The notes under the pieces: generated by a model
What the model was told of the DNA's origin: nothing
What the model saw: only the letters and a program-made list of their open reading frames with translations
Databases searched by the model: none
Assembly (NCBI GenBank): GCA_947685225.1
Contig: CANTUV010000039.1
Coordinates: forward strand, 32,666,001 to 32,730,000
Length of the DNA stretch: 64,000 nt
Reading direction: 5' to 3'
From: Garcia nutans
Lineage: Eukaryota; Streptophyta; Magnoliopsida; Malpighiales; Euphorbiaceae
Shown: positions 58,039 to 64,000 of the stretch, in pieces
Layout: each line of letters starts with the position of its first letter
Numbering within the stretch: position 1 is the stretch's first letter
Made by a program: the position numbers and the translations under genes

Positions 58039-59847
58039 TAGTGCGTCGCGCCTAGGGCTATAGCAATACTGCAAGTGCACGGGTCACCTAAGTAATAAAG
58101 TAGTGAGTGAAGTATCATTCCACTGAGGACAAGGCCAGGCACTAGTGAAAATCTTAACTGTTGTTTAGCAAATCAATATTTTTGTGGTGTTTTATAATTA
58201 AAGACAATTAAATTAAATAAATGAACATAATGATAAATTGTGTGTTCTGTAAAAAGGATTGATGATAATGATACTATCTAGATATTGAATCCCCCTAGCC
58301 TCAATTACATTACATGATAGAGTTGAGTTGGCATTTCTGTAACTTAGACTAAAAACTCTCTCGAGCGAATTAATCCCTAATCACTAAGTAGAGTGCTGGA
58401 ATCTCTTCTCAAAACACAATTAAATAGATCATGCATTAAGAACAAGGAACTATAAACCAAAGGATCTTGTAGGTCTATCTCTAGCACCTCAATCAATCCT
58501 CAACCCTTATGAGTAATCAATTCATATCAAGATTTCTCAAGTCAATAATATGAAAATGGCAACCAATCAATAAGCATGCTATCATCAATTGGCAATAATC
58601 ATTAAGCATCATAAGAATAAAACAACTTAATCAATTAACAGTATCCAATCATACAAATAAGCTAGGGTTCATTAACATCTAGATAGAGAATGATTTAGTT
58701 CATGTTCAAAACACTTAATACAACAGCAAGAACAATAACATTAAAATACATAAAAGGAGAAAATAGAAAAACCCCTTTCAATGTAGCTTCTTGAATCTTC
58801 AGGAGCTGCCAATGGAAGATGCAGATGTTGGAGAGGATGGAAATGGAGGATGAAGATGAAGAGTCAAGGAAAGTGTAACTCCCTCCTTGCCCAAAATGTG
58901 TATGCCCAGCCTCTTCCTCTCAAACCTCTCTTCTCTGCCTCTGTTCTCTGTTTCCTGCACAAAACTCCAGCCCTCTGCAAAAACCCCCTTCCTTCTTCCT
59001 CTTCTTCTCTTTTTATTTCATTCCAAGCTCAAGCCCATGCCTTCCAACTCACACCACTCTTCCTTGTCCCCCACATTTTCTTTGTTTAACCTTTCTTTTC
59101 CTCAAATCAGGCAAGCTTTTCTTTTATTTATGAACACTTTTTGCAAAAGTTAGTCTTTGTTCCCCACTTGTTCCTTGATTCGTGCAAAGATTTCAATATT
59201 TCCATAGGTGACACGGCCAAGCCAGTAGTGGCTTGGTCGTGTCTCTCATTTTTCTTTGAGACACGGCCAAGCCACTTAGCCGTGTCCATCACTGCCTTCC
59301 TTCCTTTCTTTCTTTTCTCTTTGGCTTCATGGGGTGACACGGCCAAGCTCCTGGCCATGTCATGTGACACGGCCAGTGGCTTGGCCGTGTCACTTGGGTG
59401 TGTCACCTTCTGCTTGCCATTTTGTCAATTTCTTTCTTTGGTTTCAATGGGTGACATGTCCAAGCTTGTGGCCGTGTCATGTGACACGGCCACTGGCTTG
59501 GGCGTGTCACCTAATGGTGTCAGCTTCTGCTCCTTGTCTTTCATTCTTTGCTTGGTCCCTTTGGTTTTGCTCCTTAGGTGAGACATGGCCAGTGACTTGG
59601 GAGTGTCACCTGGCCGTGTCAGCTACTGTCTTGAAGCTTCTTTGAGGGACACAGCCAAACTAGTTTTGGCTTGGCCATGTCTTGCTTAATTCAAGCTCTT
59701 TCTTCATTGTTTTGATCCTCCAAGGGAGTTTTTCCCTTTTAACCTAAAACAAACACTTAAAACAAACTTTAAACCAAAATCAAATGAAACATTAACTAAA
59801 AACACATAGAAATCATACTAAAAATAAGTATAAAAATGCTCTTATCA
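58039..59847 (-). mobile_element. Family-1 LTR, array copy 4
   Basis: 1809 bp, TAGTGCGTCG (TG mutated to TA) to CTTATCA, then GTATT. The palindromic block is at 59208-59690. Confidence 0.87.
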
Positions 59848-60594
59848 GTATTCCTTATCCTCTAAAAACCATCTTATAGTGTCATGCCACACATCATGGT
59901 CTATATAAGTTTCCATGATTGTCTTTTATTCATCGGCTTAAGAAATAAGTTGACAGGATTTTCCCATACTGAAGCCAATGTGGCTAGGGCATTGGCCATC
60001 TAGTTTTCTTCTCTAGGTAGGTGTATAAACCCACACTCGTTAAAATTCTTCTTCATCAAGGTCAAGTAATGGTGGTATGGTTTTAGCTTCTCTTCTTTTA
60101 ACTCCCACTCTCCATTTACATGCGATACTACTAGCAATGAATCGCCAATGACTTTCACCTTATCCACCTTCATAATTATCAGGGTTTCTAAACCAAAAAT
60201 ACATGCTTCATACTCCACTATATTATTACTCGCCCTAAACTTCAACTTCTTCGCTAAAGGAATAAGCTCCCCTTCGGGCGATTCTAGTATGACTCCTAAA
60301 CCTTCTCCTTTCTTATTCACTGCTGCGTTAAAATACATTTTGCATCCTTGTACTTTTGTGGCCTCTAAATGTTCATCAGGAAATTCTAAAAATACCACTT
60401 TGCTATCCAGTAATGGTTGCTAGGCTAGGAATTCTGCCACCGCTCTATCTTTGATTGTTTTCACTAAAGACTTCCCGATCAAAGAGGGTGTCTCCCTTAA
60501 GTACTTCATTGGATCCAACCTGAAAATTGCTTGCACAATATAAGATTGAAAGTAATGCCACGAATTCTTAGAAGACTAAACCATAGCTATACAG
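59848..60594 (-). pseudogene. Tat RNase H, array copy 4, end of array
   Basis: Carries 'GCKMYFNAAV' as in copy 3. A further stop ('gaagactaaaccat', about 60575) occurs in the Ty3-type RNase H. The copy ends about 20 bp before the point where the other copies pass into gag and joins an inverted Athila-like LTR piece with the shared word 'ggttt' (60594-60598). Confidence 0.78.
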
Positions 60595-61033
60595 GTTTAT
60601 GATTCCTTGTTCTTAATGCAAGATCTATTTAATTATGTTTGAGAAGAGATTCCAACATTCTACTTAGTGATTAGGGATTAATTCACTTGAGAAAGGTTTT
60701 AGTCTAATCTAGCAGAATGCCAATTCAGTTCTATTATTTGATTTAGTTGAATTGATTTTTATAAATATTTTTATGGCAAGGGGATTCAATATCTGGATAG
60801 TATTTTCATCATCAATCCTTTTTGCACAACACTTAATCTCACTTTACTTTAAGTTATTAAGTTAATTGTCTTTAATTACAAAACTTAACTAAACTATTAA
60901 TTTGCTAAACAACAGTTAAAATTTGTCCTAGTACTTAGCCTTGTCCCCAGTGCAATGACCACTCACTCACTACTTTATTACTTAAGCGACCCGTGCACTT
61001 GTGGTATTACAATAGTATAAGTTCACACTATCA
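60595..61033 (+). mobile_element. Athila-like 5' LTR, last 440 bp, inverted relative to array
   Basis: Reverse-complement match to 42483-42905 ('ccttgttcttaatgc', 'gtgattagggattaattc', 'agtattttcatcatcaatcc'), more diverged than the array LTRs are from one another. It ends ATCA before a primer site on the plus strand. Confidence 0.8.
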
Positions 61034-61039
61034 AGTTTT

Positions 61040-61057
61040 TGGCGCCGTTGTCTAGGA
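61040..61057 (+). promoter_or_regulatory. tRNA-Asp-type primer binding site
   Basis: TGGCGCCGTTGTCTAGGA follows the LTR end by 6 bases. The plant tRNA-Asp complement TGGCGCCGTTGCCGGGGA differs at only a few positions. Confidence 0.8.
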
Positions 61058-61184
61058 CAACGGTTTTCAATATTAGTAATATAATCAAGACTATTGATTT
61101 AGTTTTATTTTATTTGTTTTAACATTAGTTCTTGCTTGTTGATTGCCATTCTAGGTACTTCTTCCCATTTATGACTTGAGCTAG

Positions 61185-61684
61185 CTCTTCCTAACTCCTT
61201 GAATTAGATCAAGAGTTAGAGAGAACGTTGAGGAGAAAGCAAAAGGAAGAAGAGGAAGCAGTTCTTGCAGAAATGGAACCAAACTTTGAAGATCTCAGCT
61301 CAGAAGAATAACTAGAAATAATGGCAAGAAATGAGCCAAGGACATTATAGGAATTTGTTAGGCCAACTCTTAATGGGGCCAATTAGATCATATTTGATCT
61401 TGTCAAAAGTGATTGTTTATACAGACCACTCGGCTTTGAGGTATTTATTTGCGAAAATTGATGCAAAGCCTAGGCTAATTCACTGGGTCTTGTTATTACA
61501 GGAATTTGACTTGATGATTCAAGACAAGAAGGGAGCTGAAAATCTGCAAGCATATCACCTTTCTCGCTTGGAGAATCCAACCTTGGAGAGGTTTGAAGAA
61601 GGGGACATTGATGATCATTTCCCCGATGAGCAGCTGTACGCCATGGTAAGTGAGGTAAGTAGTTTAAATTTTGAAATGCATTAG
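61185..61684 (+). pseudogene. Gag start fused to RNase H end (Athila-like)
   Basis: The left part has an acidic leader ('LRRKQKEEEEAVLAEMEP') and the gag start 'MARNEPRTL*EFVRPTLNG' (61321 onward). At about 61400 it passes directly into the C-terminal RNase H, 'VIVYTDHSALRYLFAKIDAK', 'LLLQEFDLMIQDKKGAENL', 'LSRLENP'. Several kilobases (rest of gag, protease, RT) are therefore missing between. The 'ADHLSR' Asp of RNase H is Tyr here ('AYHLSR'). Confidence 0.8.
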
Positions 61685-62960
61685 TTTGCAAATTTTGCTA
61701 ATTATTTAGCTGTTAGGGTACTCCCTAAGGACATAACTTATCAAGAAAAGAAGAAATTCTTTTCCGATTTAAAATATTATTTTTTGGAGGATCCCTTTTT
61801 GTTTAGATTATGTAAGGATCACATGATCCGATGGTGTGTGGCATGGCCTGAAACGATGAACATTCTTCATCAATGCCACGCTGGACCAGCTGATGGTCAT
61901 ATGGGAGCCAATATGACTGCTCAAAAGGTACTAGAATCAGGATTTTATTAGCCCACTTTGATTAGGGATAGCTACGAATTTGTAAAATGTTGTGATCATT
62001 GCCAAAGGACTAGAAACATTTCATCTCATAATGAGATGCCTCAAAATGGAATTATTGTTTGTGAAGTCTTTGATGTATGGGGTATCGACTTTATGGGACC
62101 ATTTCCAAATTGCTTTGGTAACAAATATATTCTTGTAGCTATAGACTATGTCTCTAAATGGCCTGAAGCCCAAACCTTGGCAACCAATGATGAAAGGTTA
62201 GTGATGAAGTTTTTGAAAAAGTTATTCTCTTGATTTGGTACACCAAAAGCAATCATAAGTGATAGGGGTACTCACTTTTGTAATATTCAGCTCGAGAAAG
62301 TTTTCAAAAGATTAGGTGTTACACATAGGTTTGCTACTCCTTACCATCCCCAAACTAGTGGACAAGTTAAGAACAAGAATAGGGAGATAAAAAGAATTCT
62401 AGAAAAAAACTATAGAGCGATCCCGAAAGGATTGGTCCAAGAAATTGGACAATGCTCTATGGGCTTTTAGGACTGCATTCAAAACTCCTTTGGGCACTAT
62501 GCCATTTAGGCTAGTATATGGAAAAGCTTGTCATTTGCCTGTAGAAATTGAACATAATGCTTATTGGGCTATAAAAGTGATTAACCTTGATCTAGCTAGT
62601 GTAGGTGAAAGGAGAAAATTACAGGTAAATGAGCTGGATGAGTGGAGATTGCAAGCCTATGACAACGCAAGAATGTATAAGGAGCGTATTAAGAGATGGC
62701 ATGATGCTCGCATTAATGACCAAAAAGAGTTTCAAGCGGGAGATTAGGTATTATTGTATAATTCAAGGCTTCGGCTCTTTTTAGGTAAGTTAAAATCTCG
62801 ATGGTCTGGTCCTTTTACAGTTAAGGAAGTTTTCCCCTATGGAGTGGTTGAAATAACTCATCCGAAAAAAGGAGATTTTAAGGTGAATGGACACAGGCTC
62901 AAATTATACTTAGGGGGAGAAATACATGACTTGAAGGAGGTTTTACACCTCCAAGACTAG
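61685..62960 (+). pseudogene. Integrase of Athila-like element
   Basis: N-terminal zinc region 'LHQCHAGPADGHMGAN' with 'CCDHCQR' (HHCC type, about 61868-62005), core 'VWGIDFMGPFPNCFGNKYI' (first Asp, about 62085), 'IISDRGTHFCN' (second Asp, about 62262), then 'HPQTSGQVKNKNREIKRI', where the catalytic Glu of the usual GQVE is Lys. C-terminal part 'NALWAFRTAFKTPLGT' and 'LVYGKACHLPVEIEH', then 'SRWSGPFTVKEVFPYG' and 'HRLKLYLGG' to 62960. Stops at 61949 and 62232 and a frameshift near 62410. The text is strongly Athila-like; such elements integrate by DDE chemistry, which this copy has lost. Confidence 0.88.
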
Positions 62961-63189
62961 GCAAAATTGCCCCTGAAAGTCCAACTAATAGGACGTTAAA
63001 GAAGTGCTGGGTGGGAGACAACCCACCATTTCATTCGTTTTTTAATTTTTATTTCTTTAATTTCTATGGTTTTAGTTTGTGTCTTCAATTTTTATTTTTA
63101 TTCTTATATCATTCGTTGGTGGTGTGTTTGCCTTGAATTCATTTGAATTTGTAGAGGAAATTTTCTTTTGAGGGGTAACTTGAGCCTAT
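62961..63189 (+). mobile_element. Athila-like region after integrase
   Basis: Contains 'gtgctgggtgggagacaacc', a block common after integrase in Athila elements as I remember them, then T-rich text. No coding domain is visible. Confidence 0.5.
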
Positions 63190-63670
63190 TTGGTGACAGG
63201 CCGTGTGAGTGGGTGTGTCATTATTTTTAAGAGGCAGTAGCTATAACACGCCCAGTGACACGCCCGTGTCATTGGCCGTGTTGATTTAAATAAGTCACAG
63301 TAGCTACGACATGCCCATTGACATGGCCGTGTCACTGAGCATGTCCTTTTAATTTACACACTGTAGCTATGGCAAGTCCAGTGACACCCATGTGTCACTG
63401 GTAGTGCCCGAAAAAAAAAGAGAGGGCCAACATGCCCAAAGGACATGCCCAGACCATTGGGTGTGTCATTTCATTAGTGTCACAGTACTTGTGACACGCC
63501 CACCGACACATGCTTGTCAGTGGGTGTGTCGTCTACTTATTCATCTAGTACCTGTCACATGCCCTTGGACACATGCGTGTCTGTGGGCATGTCGAATACA
63601 TTGTATCCCAGCACATATGACACACCCAGCAACACGGGCGTGTCACTGGGCATGCCAACGGGTTTAATAA
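63190..63670. repeat. 63-bp palindromic tandem repeat after Athila integrase
   Basis: Unit of about 63 bp seen at 63235, 63298 and 63361: CAGTAGCTA, then ACACGCCCAGTGACACGCCC, then GTGTCATTGGCCGTGTTG and a T/A-rich link. Later units (63420-63660) are diverged but keep GACACGCCC...GGGTGTGTC arms. Related to the arrays in the Athila-like and Tekay-like LTRs. The open frame at 63392-63667 follows the repeat. Confidence 0.78.
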
Positions 63671-64000
63671 TCACCCGAACTCTATTTTAAAGCCAACAAA
63701 ACCCTTCCTTTCTCCCTCATCTCTCATTTTCTCTCAAATTGTTTGCAGTCCCACCGTGCACTCACACACCCACTCACTCTAGAAGGGATTTTAACTCCCT
63801 TTTTGTAGTTTTTGCTGGAATCCACTCACTTTTCGTTTGATTCCACATGTTTTTTGCATTTTTTTGGTATGAACTCTCACTATTGCGATTTTGTTGGATT
63901 TCATTTGCTATTTCTTATGGATTTCTTGTATTATCTCTTGTTTTTCTTAGCATTTTGAGATTTATTTTGACTTTTGAGAGATTTATTTTGATTTTATTTG
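63671..64000 (+). other. Window end, probable Athila interior
   Basis: A pyrimidine-rich stretch ('ctttctccctcatctctcat') then T-rich DNA. I see no domain or element end. Confidence 0.35.

Larger units (their letters stand above)
46300..60594. repeat. Four-copy 3.6-kb tandem array (Athila gag-LTR + Tat RNase H)
   Basis: Copies: 46300-49878, 49879-53479, 53480-57038, 57039-60594 (3579, 3601, 3559 and about 3556 bp). Each holds, in order, the Athila gag part, primer site, full LTR, GTATT, and about 750 bp of Tat RNase H. The junction RNase H to gag ('ttcaattttcaaa|cctcgcc') is the same in copies 1/2, 2/3 and 3/4 and includes a ~7-base filler. The pattern is a simple tandem duplication that was amplified further, not repeated insertion, because every copy keeps the same LTR/GTATT/Tat junction. 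Confidence 0.92.

Noticed and set aside
54479..59847. Chimeric replicating element LTR-gag-RNase H-LTR
   Set aside because: There is no polypurine tract before the left LTR of each unit; instead the GTATT insertion junction is retained every time, which points to tandem duplication of DNA.
63392..63667. 91-codon frame at the window end as an Athila env-like gene
   Set aside because: It coincides with the 63-bp palindromic repeat and has neither a signal peptide nor membrane segment.
1..64000. Host gene, tRNA, rRNA or organelle insertion
   Set aside because: I read through for conserved domains, cloverleaf boxes and organelle text and recognised none; a profile search could still find a weak one.

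Overview
The window is repeat-dense plant nuclear DNA, probably from a eudicot. It is AT-rich, has no bacterial-style operons, and I found no host gene, tRNA or rRNA. Nearly everything recognisable is LTR retrotransposon: two Ty3/gypsy lineages (Tat, with a second archaeal-type RNase H; Athila-like, with a tRNA-Asp-type primer site), one solo LTR of a probable third gypsy lineage (Tekay/Del-like), a Ty1/copia-type LTR and one CACTA transposon end. All coding regions are decayed, so they are called pseudogenes.

Layout. 1-6560: a Tat LTR piece, then a copia-type LTR on the minus strand that received two later insertions, both now solo LTRs with perfect 5-bp target duplications (1202-2874, CCATT; 3331-5938, TATGA). 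6568-13004: a minus-strand Athila-like element with LTRs and only the C-terminal part of gag. 13005-17650: Tat LTR fragments, an unrecognised spacer, a CACTA end and a plus-strand Tat LTR with the start of its leader.

17651-60594 is a nest. An outer minus-strand Tat element starts with its 3' LTR at 17651. A second Tat element of the same family (23421-40268, 16.8 kb, target duplication GATAT) lies inside it. An Athila-like gag-only element (42483-49113, target duplication GTATT) lies further along in the outer element. A 3.6-kb block covering the end of that Athila-like element and the adjoining Tat RNase H has then been tandemly multiplied to four copies (46300-60594). 60595-64000: a truncated plus-strand Athila-like element with a fused gag/RNase H remnant, an integrase and a palindromic 63-bp repeat.

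How the parts relate. The Tat elements carry gag-protease-RT-RNase H-archaeal RNase H-integrase on the minus strand. Between integrase and 3' LTR they carry two genes on the opposite strand: one with a plant mobile domain and five GT-AG introns, one resembling DUF7745. Each has a TATA-like box 60-125 bp before its ATG, kept in both element copies. Between these genes and the 3' LTR lie tandem repeats that differ between the copies (67 bp versus 42 bp). A GC-rich palindromic motif built from GACACGGCC/GGCCGTGTC-like arms recurs in the Athila-like LTRs, in the putative Tekay-like LTR and downstream of the Athila integrase, so it is shared by unrelated elements. The features most worth attention are the antisense gene pair, the nascent 3.6-kb macrosatellite and this shared palindromic module.
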